Shown in pieces: positions 1 through 7,590 of a stretch of DNA of 19,407 nt. The notes under the pieces were generated by a model. That model did no database searches. It was not told the origin of the DNA and saw nothing but the letters and a program-made list of their open reading frames with translations. A program made the translations under genes and the position numbers. Position 1 is the stretch's first letter, and each line of letters opens with the position of its first letter. The stretch covers positions 1-19,407 of the forward strand of contig CAAGIE010000070.1 in NCBI GenBank assembly GCA_900769835.1, read 5' to 3'. This DNA comes from an uncultured Oscillospiraceae bacterium (GTDB lineage: Bacteria > Bacillota > Clostridia > Oscillospirales > Oscillospiraceae).

Positions 1-10
1 CTTCCGATCT
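1..10. other. Illumina adapter remnant at contig edge
   Basis: The first ten bases, CTTCCGATCT, equal the 3' end of the standard Illumina TruSeq adapter. They sit exactly at the contig edge, directly before a coding frame that has no start of its own. I read them as untrimmed adapter, not genome. Base 11 (t) could belong to either. Confidence 0.8.
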
Positions 11-11
11 T

Positions 12-1157
12 GTGTTGCCTGAGAAGGTGGATATCTGCGTCAGCGCCAATATTATCAAGAACGTGAAAAGCGTGATCGTCCCCAACACCGGCGGACTCCA
101 CGGCCTGGAAGCCGCGGCGGCGGCAGGTATTGTGGCGGGCGACCCGGACAGTAAACTTCTGGTGATCAGTAAAGTCACTCCGGATCAGCAGGCGGAGATC
201 GCCCGATATCTGGAAAAGGCGGAGTTCTGTGTGTCTGAGTCCCAGTCCGGTGCTCTGTTTGATATTGGTATTACGCTGTCCGGCGGCGGTCACGAGGCGG
301 TCTGCCGGATCGCGGAGGATCATACCAATGTGGTCTGCATCCGCAAGGACGACAACACGGTGTACTGCCGGGAACTGGGCAATACCGTTCCGGAAAACGC
401 AGAAAATAAAGAACTGCTGACGGTGGAGCAGATTGTGGAATTTGCAGATACCGTCAATATCGACGATGTAAAAGAGATTTTCAATCGCCAGATCACCTGC
501 AATATGGCCATTGCCGAGGAGGGCCTCAGGAATAACTACGGCGCCCGCATCGGTCAGGTGCTTTTAAAGACCAGAGAAAATGATGTGATCACCCGCGCCA
601 AGGCCTATGCCGCGGCGGCATCCGATGCCCGTATGGGAGGTTGTGAAAAGCCGGTGGTGATCAATTCCGGCTCCGGCAATCAGGGCATCACCACCTCCGT
701 TCCCGTGGTGATCTATGCCGAGGAACTGGGCGCAACGGAAGAGATGTTGTATCGGGCGCTGGCGGTAGCCAATCTGGTGACGCTCCACCTGAAGTCCGGC
801 ATCGGCCCTCTGAGTGCCTATTGCGGCGCCATCAGCGCCGGTTGCGGCGCGGCGGCAGGTATCACCTACCTTTACGGCGGCAAATTCCGCGAGGTGGCGC
901 ATACCGTCGTCAATGCCATCGCCATCAATTCCGGTGTGATCTGCGACGGCGCCAAGGCAAGTTGCGCCGCAAAGATCGCTTCTGCGGTGGAAGCGGGCAT
1001 TCTGGGTATGGAAATGTACCGTCAGGGCAGTCAGTTTATGGGCGGCGACGGTATCGTATCCAAGGGTGTGGAGAATACTATCCACAACGTCAGCCGTCTG
1101 GCAAGCGAAGGTATGCGCAAGACCGATACCGAGATCATTAAGATCATGCTGTCCTAA
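12..1157 (+). CDS. cyuA: L-cysteine desulfidase / UPF0597 (YhaM) family, 5'-truncated
   Basis: Cytosolic iron-sulfur enzyme of the CyuA/YhaM family, related to the alpha chain of Fe-S serine dehydratases. The family breaks L-cysteine down to pyruvate, ammonia and sulfide. The visible 381 residues match the family body: VPNTGG near the start, SDARMGG and NSGSGNQGITTSVPVV in the middle, the cysteine-containing YCGAISAGCGAAAG and CDGAKASCA segments that supply cluster ligands, and a GGDGIVSKGVE stretch near the end. Family members are about 430 residues, so roughly 45-50 N-terminal residues are missing, including the usual GCTEP cysteine motif. The GTG at 12 is an internal Val codon, not a start. 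The neighbouring cobalamin operon has its own promoter, so no functional link is implied. A serine/cysteine deaminase of the same fold with another substrate cannot be excluded. Confidence 0.85.
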   Translation: MLPEKVDICVSANIIKNVKSVIVPNTGGLHGLEAAAAAGIVAGDPDSKLLVISKVTPDQQAEIARYLEKAEFCVSESQSGALFDIGITLSGGGHEAVCRIAEDHTNVVCIRKDDNTVYCRELGNTVPENAENKELLTVEQIVEFADTVNIDDVKEIFNRQITCNMAIAEEGLRNNYGARIGQVLLKTRENDVITRAKAYAAAASDARMGGCEKPVVINSGSGNQGITTSVPVVIYAEELGATEEMLYRALAVANLVTLHLKSGIGPLSAYCGAISAGCGAAAGITYLYGGKFREVAHTVVNAIAINSGVICDGAKASCAAKIASAVEAGILGMEMYRQGSQFMGGDGIVSKGVENTIHNVSRLASEGMRKTDTEIIKIMLS

Positions 1158-1167
1158 ACCTTTCCGG

Positions 1168-1195
1168 TTGACTTTCTGCCGGAATGTGATATAAT
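1168..1195 (+). promoter_or_regulatory. Promoter of the cobalamin riboswitch-ECF operon
   Basis: TTGACT (1168-1173) and TATAAT (1190-1195) are separated by 16 bp. TGTGA directly before the -10 box (1185-1189) makes it an extended -10. Transcription would start near 1202, just before the riboswitch. Confidence 0.75.
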
Positions 1196-1204
1196 ACTCG
1201 CGCA

Positions 1205-1406
1205 AAATGAATAACAGTTCCCGTGGCCGATGCGTCGCGTAAGACCCATCGGCTGAACAAGATAATGGGGTGTAAATCCCCGCGCTGCCGGCGCTGTAAG
1301 TGTCGAGATGGCCTGCCGTTGACGAAAGTCAGTCATTGGAGTTTTCCGAGAAGGCAGTCAGGCCATCGCCTGAGACACAAGTCAGAAGACCTACGGGAAT
1401 GGAACT
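1205..1406 (+). ncRNA. Cobalamin riboswitch aptamer
   Basis: The leader carries the ordered conserved blocks of a cobalamin (AdoCbl) riboswitch. These are a GGGGTGTAAATCCCC-type segment at about 1266-1280, GCCGGCGCTGTAAG near 1287-1300, a GTCATTGG segment near 1331, GAGAAGG near 1349 and AAGTCAGAAGACCTAC near 1379-1394 (the B12 box region). AGTTCC (1216-1221) can pair with GGAACT (1401-1406) as the closing helix. It lies between a strong promoter and an intrinsic terminator ahead of an ECF transporter. Cobalamin binding should therefore lower transcription of the uptake genes. Aptamer edges are approximate. Confidence 0.9.
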
Positions 1407-1411
1407 TTCTT

Positions 1412-1438
1412 CTCTACCTGCGAGCGACAGGGAAAGAG
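1412..1438 (+). promoter_or_regulatory. Possible expression-platform hairpin
   Basis: CTCT-a-CCTG (1412-1420) can pair with CAGG-gaa-AGAG (1428-1438) around a 7-nt loop. It lies between the aptamer and the terminator and may belong to the switching platform. This is inferred from pairing only. Confidence 0.35.
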
Positions 1439-1463
1439 GACAAATTATCACGCGGAAAAACGG

Positions 1464-1502
1464 CTGCGGCAGTGTCTATACTGCCGCAGTTTTTATTTTT
1501 TG
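1464..1502 (+). terminator. Riboswitch-controlled intrinsic terminator
   Basis: A perfect 10-bp stem (CTGCGGCAGT 1464-1473, ACTGCCGCAG 1480-1489) with a 6-nt loop is followed by TTTTTATTTTTT. It lies between the cobalamin aptamer and the EcfT start. This is the expected expression platform for transcription attenuation. Confidence 0.9.
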
Positions 1503-1512
1503 GAGAGTTAGT

Positions 1513-2385
1513 ATGGATGCATTTTCTAAATGCCACCCGGCGGTGAATTTCCTCTATTTTGCAGGTGTCATCGTGATGGCAGTGGTGATCCAGCACCCGG
1601 CTTTTTTGCTGGCGGGTGTCATAACCGGCGGACTTTACTACCTGCTGCTCAACGGCAAAAAAGGCTGGAAGACCATCTTGCGGCTGATCCCCATGTTCCT
1701 GCTTCTGGCGGCGGTCAATCCGCTGCTGAACACTCTGGGCAGCACCACGCTTTTCTATGTCTTCGGCAGACCCTATACCCGGCAAGCGCTGGCTTATGGT
1801 ATGGCAGTGGGCGGGGTGTTTGTGGTGATCGTGTTGTGGTTCGGCTGCTACAATAAGGTGCTGACCGGCGATAAATTCACCGCCCTTTTCGGCAATTTCA
1901 TTCCTTCCATATCCCTGCTTTTGGTGATGGTACTGCGACTGTTGCCCAATTTCATTTCCAGAACAAAGCAGATCGTCAATGCCCGAAAGTCCATCGGCAA
2001 GGGCGCGGGGGAGAAAGCTACCAACCGGGAAAAACTCCAGGACAGCGCAACGGTGCTGGGAGCGATGACCACCTGGGCGTTGGAGGGCAGTGTGGTCACC
2101 GGCGACTCTATGCGCGCCAGGGGCTACGGCACCGCCAAACGGACGAATTTTATGATCTACCGAATGACCGCCACCGACTGGGTGTTGCTGGCAGTGATGG
2201 CAGGTCTTCTTGGCCTTGCGGTGATGGCCGCCTGCCTGGGACAAACTGCGGCAGTGTTCGTGCCGGATGTCCAAACCGCATCTGTTTCCTGGGGACTTGC
2301 CGCTTATACCGGCTATCTGCTGATCCCCACGGTGTTACACATAAAGGAGGCCCTTGTATGGCGCATTTCCAGATCGAAAATTTAA
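1513..2385 (+). CDS. ecfT: ECF transporter transmembrane component EcfT
   Basis: Integral membrane coupling subunit of an energy-coupling-factor vitamin importer. It links the S component to the ATPase. The 290-residue protein opens with hydrophobic segments (from about residue 15 on) and carries a cytosolic coupling region with DSMRARGYG at 198-206, the Ala-Arg-Gly-type signature of EcfT. More hydrophobic helices follow to the C-terminus. The start at ATG 1513 is chosen because GGAGAG (1502-1507) precedes it. The open frame extends further upstream, but only through the riboswitch and terminator. Its 3' end overlaps the ATPase gene by 28 bp, which suggests translational coupling. Expression should be repressed by cobalamin through the leader. 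Confidence 0.9.
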   Translation: MDAFSKCHPAVNFLYFAGVIVMAVVIQHPAFLLAGVITGGLYYLLLNGKKGWKTILRLIPMFLLLAAVNPLLNTLGSTTLFYVFGRPYTRQALAYGMAVGGVFVVIVLWFGCYNKVLTGDKFTALFGNFIPSISLLLVMVLRLLPNFISRTKQIVNARKSIGKGAGEKATNREKLQDSATVLGAMTTWALEGSVVTGDSMRARGYGTAKRTNFMIYRMTATDWVLLAVMAGLLGLAVMAACLGQTAAVFVPDVQTASVSWGLAAYTGYLLIPTVLHIKEALVWRISRSKI

Positions 2386-4010
2386 ATTTCTCTTATCCTG
2401 CCGCCGGTAAAAAGTCCCTGGAGGACATCACCCTCACCATCGAAAAAGGGGAGTACGTGGTGCTCTGCGGCAAGTCCGGCAGTGGCAAGACGACGCTTCT
2501 GCGCCAGTTGAAGACTGTCCTTTCCCCCCACGGCGAGAAAAGCGGTCAGATCCTTTTTGACGGCGCGCCTCTCCATACCGTCAGCCCTCTGCGGCAGGCG
2601 GCGAAGATCGGCTATGTGATGCAAAGCCCCGAGGATCAGATCGTCACCGATAAGGTGTGGCACGAACTGGCATTCGGACTGGAAAGCATCGGTTGCGATC
2701 AGGCAACGATGCGGGCGCGGGTGGCGGAGATGGCTTGCTATTTCGGCATCGCAGACTGGTTCCATAAGGACGTGGCTACCCTCTCCGGCGGTCAGAAGCA
2801 ACTGCTGAATCTGGCGTCCATCATGGCAATGCAGCCGGAGGTGCTGATTCTGGACGAACCCACCAGCCAACTGGATCCCATTGCCGCATCGGATTTCCTC
2901 AATACCGTGCGCAAGATCAATGTGGAACTTGGCACCACGGTGATCATCACCGAGCATCGCCTGGAGGATATTTTTCCCTATGCGGATCGGGCGGTGGTGA
3001 TGGAAAACGGCCGTATTCTGGCAAACGATGCGCCCCGTAATATCGGCAAACTCCTGTATGCAGAGCATAACGATATGTTCGCCGCAATGCCCACACCGGT
3101 GCAGGTGTTCTATTCCGCCGGCGGGGAGGGGGATTGCCCCCTGACAGTGCGGGAGGGCAGAAGTTGGTTGCAAAAATATTGCCCCGATCCCGGGAAGACC
3201 GCGTTGCCCCCGGCAGAACAACCGGAAAATAAGAACATCGTATTGAGCCTGAAAGACCTGTGGTTCCGCTATGAAAAGGACGGCCCCGATGTACTGCGGG
3301 GATTGTCCGCAGAGATATCTGCCGGTACTGTGCATGCCATCGTAGGCGGCAACGGCGCCGGCAAGTCCACCGCCCTTAAAACCGTCTGCGGCATTTGCAA
3401 GCCCTATCGCGGCAGAGTAAAGGTGTTGGGAAAGAATGTGGAAAAGTACAAAACCGCAGAGTTGTTCGGCGGTTGCCTTGCAATGCTTCCTCAGGATCCC
3501 AAGAGCCTTTTCGTCAAGAGTACCGCAGAGGAAGAACTGGCGGAAATGACAACCGACCGGGAAAAAATGCGGGAAATCGCGGAGATCTGTCAGGTGTCCC
3601 ACCTGCTTTCCAACCACCCCTATGACCTCTCCGGCGGCGAGCAACAGCGTCTGGCACTGGCAAAAGTGCTGCTCACAGAGCCGAAAGTCCTCCTGCTGGA
3701 CGAACCCACCAAGGGCATCGATAACTTCTTCAAGGAAGAACTGGCGAGGATATTATGTAAACTAAAAGAGCAGGAAATTGCCATTGTAATGGTGTCCCAC
3801 GACGTGGAATTCTGCGCTCGCTACGCAGATAAGGTGTCTATGTTCTTCGACGGACAGTTGCTCACCACCGATACCCCCCGCCGCTTTTTCGGCAGTAACA
3901 GTTTCTATACCACTGCCGCTAACCGTATGAGCCGCCACGTGTTCAACCGGGCGGTGACCGCAGGGGACGTGGTGGCGTTGTGTCAGGAAAACAGGGAGGG
4001 GCAGGTATGA
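2358..4010 (+). CDS. ecfA: ECF transporter ATPase, fused EcfA-EcfA' (two ABC domains)
   Basis: Cytosolic energising subunit of the importer, with two complete ABC ATPase domains in one 550-residue chain. Domain 1 has Walker A GKSGSGKTT (38-46), the EcfA-type Q-loop MQSPEDQ, signature LSGGQKQ, Walker B VLILDEPT and the switch His in ITEHR. Domain 2 has Walker A GGNGAGKST (about 330-338), Q-loop LPQDPKS, signature LSGGEQQR, Walker B LLLDEPT and VSHD. Both sites look intact. Many ECF systems use two separate EcfA proteins, so this fused form fits a dedicated, single-substrate system. The start at 2358 has AAAGGAGG seven bases upstream. The stop overlaps the next start (ATGA). Confidence 0.92.
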   Translation: MAHFQIENLNFSYPAAGKKSLEDITLTIEKGEYVVLCGKSGSGKTTLLRQLKTVLSPHGEKSGQILFDGAPLHTVSPLRQAAKIGYVMQSPEDQIVTDKVWHELAFGLESIGCDQATMRARVAEMACYFGIADWFHKDVATLSGGQKQLLNLASIMAMQPEVLILDEPTSQLDPIAASDFLNTVRKINVELGTTVIITEHRLEDIFPYADRAVVMENGRILANDAPRNIGKLLYAEHNDMFAAMPTPVQVFYSAGGEGDCPLTVREGRSWLQKYCPDPGKTALPPAEQPENKNIVLSLKDLWFRYEKDGPDVLRGLSAEISAGTVHAIVGGNGAGKSTALKTVCGICKPYRGRVKVLGKNVEKYKTAELFGGCLAMLPQDPKSLFVKSTAEEELAEMTTDREKMREIAEICQVSHLLSNHPYDLSGGEQQRLALAKVLLTEPKVLLLDEPTKGIDNFFKEELARILCKLKEQEIAIVMVSHDVEFCARYADKVSMFFDGQLLTTDTPRRFFGSNSFYTTAANRMSRHVFNRAVTAGDVVALCQENREGQV

Positions 4011-4708
4011 AAAAATCCACCCTTGCCACCTGGCTGATCTTTCTGGTGGTGATTCCCGCTACCATCTTTCTCGGCGCAAAAATACCCGGACGAAACTATT
4101 ACATCACCGGCACCCTGATCGTTCTGGAACTTTTGATCCCGTTTTTTATGGCCTTTGAGGGACGAAAGGTGCAGGCAAGAGAACTGGTGATCCTGGCGGT
4201 GATGTGCGCTCTGGCGATTGCAGGCCGTGTGGCGATCCCGTTTCCCCACTTTAAGGCCATCTTCGCCATCATTATGATCACCGGTGTGGTGTTCGGGCCG
4301 GAGGCGGGATTTATGGTGGGCGCCATTTCTGCGCTGGCCAGCAATTTCTTCTACGGTCAGGGCGCGTACACTCCCTGGCAGATGCTGGCCTACGGCGCCG
4401 GCGGTATGCTGGCGGGCTTTTGCTTCCGCCGCAACGGTCTGTTGCCCCGCAAGCCTTGGGCGCTGGCATTTTTCGGAGGCTTCGTGGTGTTGTTTGTGGT
4501 TGGGCCGCTGATGGATTGCGCAGGCATTTTCCTGATGCTCTCCCACATCACCTGGAAGACGGCGGGATTGATGCTGGCATCGGGAATGATCTATGCAAAC
4601 CTGAGTCTGGCCATCAGTACAGCCATCTCCATGCTCCTTTTCGGCAAACCTCTTTTAAAGCGACTGGATCGTATCCAGCGAAAATACGGAATGATCGAAG
4701 GTCAGTAA
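4007..4708 (+). CDS. ECF transporter S component, probably cobalamin/corrinoid-specific
   Basis: Substrate-binding membrane subunit of 234 residues with about six hydrophobic segments. Two lie near residues 8-60 and others near 64-85, 90-115, 125-145, 155-185 and 190-215. A short basic C-terminus follows. The size, topology and position as last gene of a T-AA-S operon fit an S component. Substrate is inferred from the cobalamin riboswitch upstream. The described B12 S component is CbrT, but I cannot confirm subfamily membership by eye. A precursor such as cobinamide or dimethylbenzimidazole remains possible. ATG 4007 overlaps the upstream TGA by 4 bases and follows a GGGAGGGG stretch, so translation is probably coupled. 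Confidence 0.8.
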   Translation: MKKSTLATWLIFLVVIPATIFLGAKIPGRNYYITGTLIVLELLIPFFMAFEGRKVQARELVILAVMCALAIAGRVAIPFPHFKAIFAIIMITGVVFGPEAGFMVGAISALASNFFYGQGAYTPWQMLAYGAGGMLAGFCFRRNGLLPRKPWALAFFGGFVVLFVVGPLMDCAGIFLMLSHITWKTAGLMLASGMIYANLSLAISTAISMLLFGKPLLKRLDRIQRKYGMIEGQ

Positions 4709-4711
4709 ATG

Positions 4712-4748
4712 AAAAACCCCGCAACTTTTTTCGGTTGCGGGGTTTAGT
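4712..4748. terminator. Terminator of the ECF operon
   Basis: CCCCGCAAC (4717-4725) pairs with GTTGCGGGG (4734-4742) around an 8-nt loop. An A-run precedes it and TTTAGTGT follows. It closes the cobalamin uptake operon. Confidence 0.8.
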
Positions 4749-4775
4749 GTACCATATATAGGACGTTACACCCGT

Positions 4776-4781
4776 TATAAT
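4776..4781 (+). promoter_or_regulatory. Possible -10 box for the unknown/PolC-like operon
   Basis: A consensus TATAAT lies 68 bases before the start of the 188-aa gene and directly after the previous terminator. No convincing -35 box is seen 16-18 bp upstream, so the promoter call is tentative. Confidence 0.4.
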
Positions 4782-4848
4782 GCAGGTATAAGATGCGACT
4801 GTTATCCAGCCGCCCACCCACCTATACACATTTTTGGAGGTAACGAAT

Positions 4849-5415
4849 ATGAAGACTACTTATCAGGATTCCATTCCCCACGCAGTTAACTACATTCGTG
4901 AAATGTTCGCGCGCACCCGGAACGGAGTGTTGCAAATGGAAGAAGAGGACGAGGAAGTGATTTACCGACTGGACTGGGACCAGGCCACTGCAGAAAAGAT
5001 GACCCTCCAGGTAGAAGCGCTGTTGCACGCGCTGGCAGGTCTGGGCGTCACCCATAGCGACTGGGAGAACTGCGAGGAGAACGTACCGGCAGAGCTGAAG
5101 GCGGTCTGGCAGACCTACATTATGCCCTATCCCGATCACGGTATGGATCGCCAGACGTTGTTTGAGATCTCAATGAAAGCGGAGTGCGACGAACCTCTCA
5201 CCGAGGAAGAGGAGGAAATGCTGGAGCAGGAACGGCAGTGGATGCGCGCCCACGCTCTGACCCGCCTGCCCTATAACCGCACCCACCCTGCAAACCTGAT
5301 CCAGCGGGCAAGACGGTACGAAAAGCTGGTGGCGCTGAACGCACCTGCCGTGGTGATCAACCATGAAGCCCGTTGCTTTGCAGAAAGATATGTGCTGTAC
5401 TGTTGTGAAAAATAG
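4849..5415 (+). CDS. Hypothetical acidic protein upstream of PolC-like gene
   Basis: I do not recognise this 188-residue protein. It has no signal peptide or membrane segment and is probably cytosolic and helical. Residues about 30-37 form an acidic EEEDEE patch, a second acidic run (LTEEEEEMLEQE) follows mid-protein, and the last third is more basic (IQRARRYEKL). Several cysteines lie near the C-terminus (CFAERYVLYCCEK). ATG 4849 is preferred over an upstream TTG because GGAGG (4836-4840) sits eight bases before it. The stop lies ten bases before the PolC-like start, so the two are surely co-transcribed. A role with that protein is a reasonable guess, but nothing in the sequence shows it. 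Confidence 0.8.
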   Translation: MKTTYQDSIPHAVNYIREMFARTRNGVLQMEEEDEEVIYRLDWDQATAEKMTLQVEALLHALAGLGVTHSDWENCEENVPAELKAVWQTYIMPYPDHGMDRQTLFEISMKAECDEPLTEEEEEMLEQERQWMRAHALTRLPYNRTHPANLIQRARRYEKLVALNAPAVVINHEARCFAERYVLYCCEK

Positions 5416-5425
5416 GAGGAAGATG

Positions 5426-7549
5426 ATGAAAAGAACACAGAGAGTAGAGTTGTGCCTGCACACGATCAACTCCGAGGAAAGTGCAACCCTCACCCCCGGT
5501 GAGGCGGTGTACCTTGCCACTGCCATGAAGCACCCCGCAGTGGCCATCACAGACCTCAACGGTGTGCAGTCCCACCGGAATGCGTACAACGTCTTTGAAA
5601 GAAGGCGGGATTGGGTCAGTAAGATCATTTACGGCGCCCAGGTCTTTTATGAGAAGGACGGGGTGTACTACGGCCTGAATTTGCTGGCAAAGAACAATGC
5701 GGGCATCCGTCAGTTGTATCGTGTGATTTCTTCTTTGCAGGATGACGGACAGCGTAAAGTCACCACCTGGCAGGTGGTGGCGGACAATCGGGAAAATCTG
5801 CTGGTGGGCGCAATGTCCTGGACGGCGATGGAGGAGATGGAGCGGTACGATTATATCGCCATTATGCCCACCCAATGCCCCCAAGCCCAGGCGCTCCAAA
5901 GGGAACTTTGCAACGAGGCCCGGGAAAAGGGCGTCCCCGTGGCGGCAGTGGGAAATTGCCACTATGCCCATCAGGAGGAGCGCCCCCTCAAGGCGCTGAT
6001 GGACCGGATTCTGGACAAACCCGAGGAGGAGCATCCCCTCCATTTCCTCTCCACAGAGGAAATGCTGCAGGCGATGGCCTATCTGGGAGAGGAAACCGCC
6101 CGGGAAACTGTGGTCACCACCCCTAACGAGATTGCAAAGCAGGTGGGCAATTTCCCACCCTGCAGTGAAAATATCCGCCCCTTTACGCTACCTGAAAATC
6201 AGTTGAATTTGCGGGATCTTTGCTATGAGAAACTGGAGAAATTCTATGGCAAGAACCCGCTTCCGGCCATCACCCGCCGTCTGGAGGAGGAACTTGCAGG
6301 CCTGCGGGATTGGCAGCAGGAGGATTATTTTCTCCTGGCCTACCATATTACAGACCGACTCCACCGGAGAGGAAGACTTACCGGCTTCCGTGGCAGTATC
6401 GGCTCTCTCTTTGCGGCCTGGCTGCTGGGCATTTCCGATGTGAATCCCTTGCCCGCCCATTATCACTGCCCCCACTGTCGTTATACGGAATTTGTAAAAG
6501 CCCCTGACGGTTTCGACCTGCCCCGAAAGGCCTGCCCCCACTGCGGCAAGGATATGACGGGGGACGGCCACCACATCCCCTTTGAAACCTTTATGAATAA
6601 CTACTACCACATCATCGATATCAATGTATCCGAAGCGGCGGTGGAAGAGGCAAAAAGCCTGCTCACAGAGCTTCTGGGAAAAGACAGAGTGGCGATGGCG
6701 GGCTATACCGCTACCCGGGTGGAAAAGCGGGCAGAATTGCTCCTGACCAGCCATACCCGCCGTACCGGCAGAGCGTTTTCTCAGGAGGAGCGGGACTGGC
6801 TGATGATGAAGTTGAGGTGGGTCAAGGAGAGCGAGGGGAAGCAGAGTTTCGGTCTGGTGCTGTTGCCGGAGGGCATGGAGTGGGAGGATGTGACGCCTCT
6901 GCGCCGTCAGGTGCCGCCCGTGGACGGCATCGGTCAGACCACCCACATGAATTTTTCCAGTATTTTCGAGAGGCTCCCGAAACTGAATATTATCACCAAC
7001 GATGCGCTGAGTCGTCTGGAAAGACTGATGCGTGATACCGGTGTCAAGCCCGAGGATATTCAAATGGAAACCTGTATCGCCCACGCAGGGAATACGGAAA
7101 AGATCCCCGAGTTCGACACGGAATTTTACAATAAACTGCTCAGGCAGGTGGGGGATCCGGACTTCCATACGCTGGTGAAGATCTGCGGTATGGCCCATAG
7201 CACCAACGGCTGGCGGGAAAACGGAGAATATTTCTACCCGGAGCATCCCTTTGCCGACCTGATCGCCACCCGCGACGATGTGTTCCTGACCCTGGAAAAG
7301 CACGGCCTCGATACAACAGTTGCCTATAAAGCCATGGAATATACCCGAAAAGGTCGATTCCATCGCGACGAGATGGCAGACCTTGCGCAGACGCTGCGGG
7401 ATGCCGGTGTGCCGGAATGGTATTTGGAGTCTATGGAACGGGTGCATTACCTTTTTCCCAAGGCCCACGCCGTCCACTATGTAAAACTTTCCATGGCGTT
7501 GGTGTGGTTCCGCACGTGTTATCCCGAGGAGTTTTGGGAAATTTCCTGA
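5426..7549 (+). CDS. Truncated, probably catalytically dead PolC-type DNA polymerase III alpha paralogue
   Basis: A 707-residue relative of Gram-positive PolC (about 1440 aa). In order it has a PHP-like domain (about 1-270), the PolC palm start with GFRGSIGS and NPLPAHYHCPHC (zinc cysteines C348, C351, C370, C373), the GHHIPFETFM stretch, and late motifs IPEFDTEFYNKLL, KICGMAHSTNGW and FPKAHAVHYVKL. It lacks PolC's N-terminal domain, the exonuclease inserted in PHP, part of the fingers, and about 130 C-terminal residues including the usual clamp-binding tail. PolC's catalytic PDID is HIID here (I396, D398), and KLDILG is KLNIIT (N521), so two of three metal-binding Asp are gone. PHP ligands are also altered: HxH to C10-x-H12, TDH to TDL, GDxH to GNxH. 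The frame is long and clean, so it is a pseudo-enzyme rather than a pseudogene. The start at 5426 follows AGGAGGA; ATG 5423 is also possible. Confidence 0.88.
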   Translation: MKRTQRVELCLHTINSEESATLTPGEAVYLATAMKHPAVAITDLNGVQSHRNAYNVFERRRDWVSKIIYGAQVFYEKDGVYYGLNLLAKNNAGIRQLYRVISSLQDDGQRKVTTWQVVADNRENLLVGAMSWTAMEEMERYDYIAIMPTQCPQAQALQRELCNEAREKGVPVAAVGNCHYAHQEERPLKALMDRILDKPEEEHPLHFLSTEEMLQAMAYLGEETARETVVTTPNEIAKQVGNFPPCSENIRPFTLPENQLNLRDLCYEKLEKFYGKNPLPAITRRLEEELAGLRDWQQEDYFLLAYHITDRLHRRGRLTGFRGSIGSLFAAWLLGISDVNPLPAHYHCPHCRYTEFVKAPDGFDLPRKACPHCGKDMTGDGHHIPFETFMNNYYHIIDINVSEAAVEEAKSLLTELLGKDRVAMAGYTATRVEKRAELLLTSHTRRTGRAFSQEERDWLMMKLRWVKESEGKQSFGLVLLPEGMEWEDVTPLRRQVPPVDGIGQTTHMNFSSIFERLPKLNIITNDALSRLERLMRDTGVKPEDIQMETCIAHAGNTEKIPEFDTEFYNKLLRQVGDPDFHTLVKICGMAHSTNGWRENGEYFYPEHPFADLIATRDDVFLTLEKHGLDTTVAYKAMEYTRKGRFHRDEMADLAQTLRDAGVPEWYLESMERVHYLFPKAHAVHYVKLSMALVWFRTCYPEEFWEIS

Positions 7550-7550
7550 T

Positions 7551-7590
7551 AAAAAATCGCCCCCTATGCTGCCATAGGGGGCGATTTTTA
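7551..7590. terminator. Bidirectional terminator between convergent genes
   Basis: A 13-bp perfect stem (7556-7568 with 7573-7585) and a CTGC loop are flanked by an A-run on the left and a T-run on the right. It can serve both the PolC-like gene and the converging sigma-4-like gene. Confidence 0.9.

Noticed and set aside
1300..1512. N-terminal extension of EcfT to position 1300
   Set aside because: The extension runs through the riboswitch and its terminator. ATG 1513 has a good ribosome site and gives a normal EcfT N-terminus.
2382..3644. 420-codon antisense frame under the ATPase gene
   Set aside because: The sense strand encodes two complete ABC domains. The antisense product is unstructured His/Gly-rich sequence.
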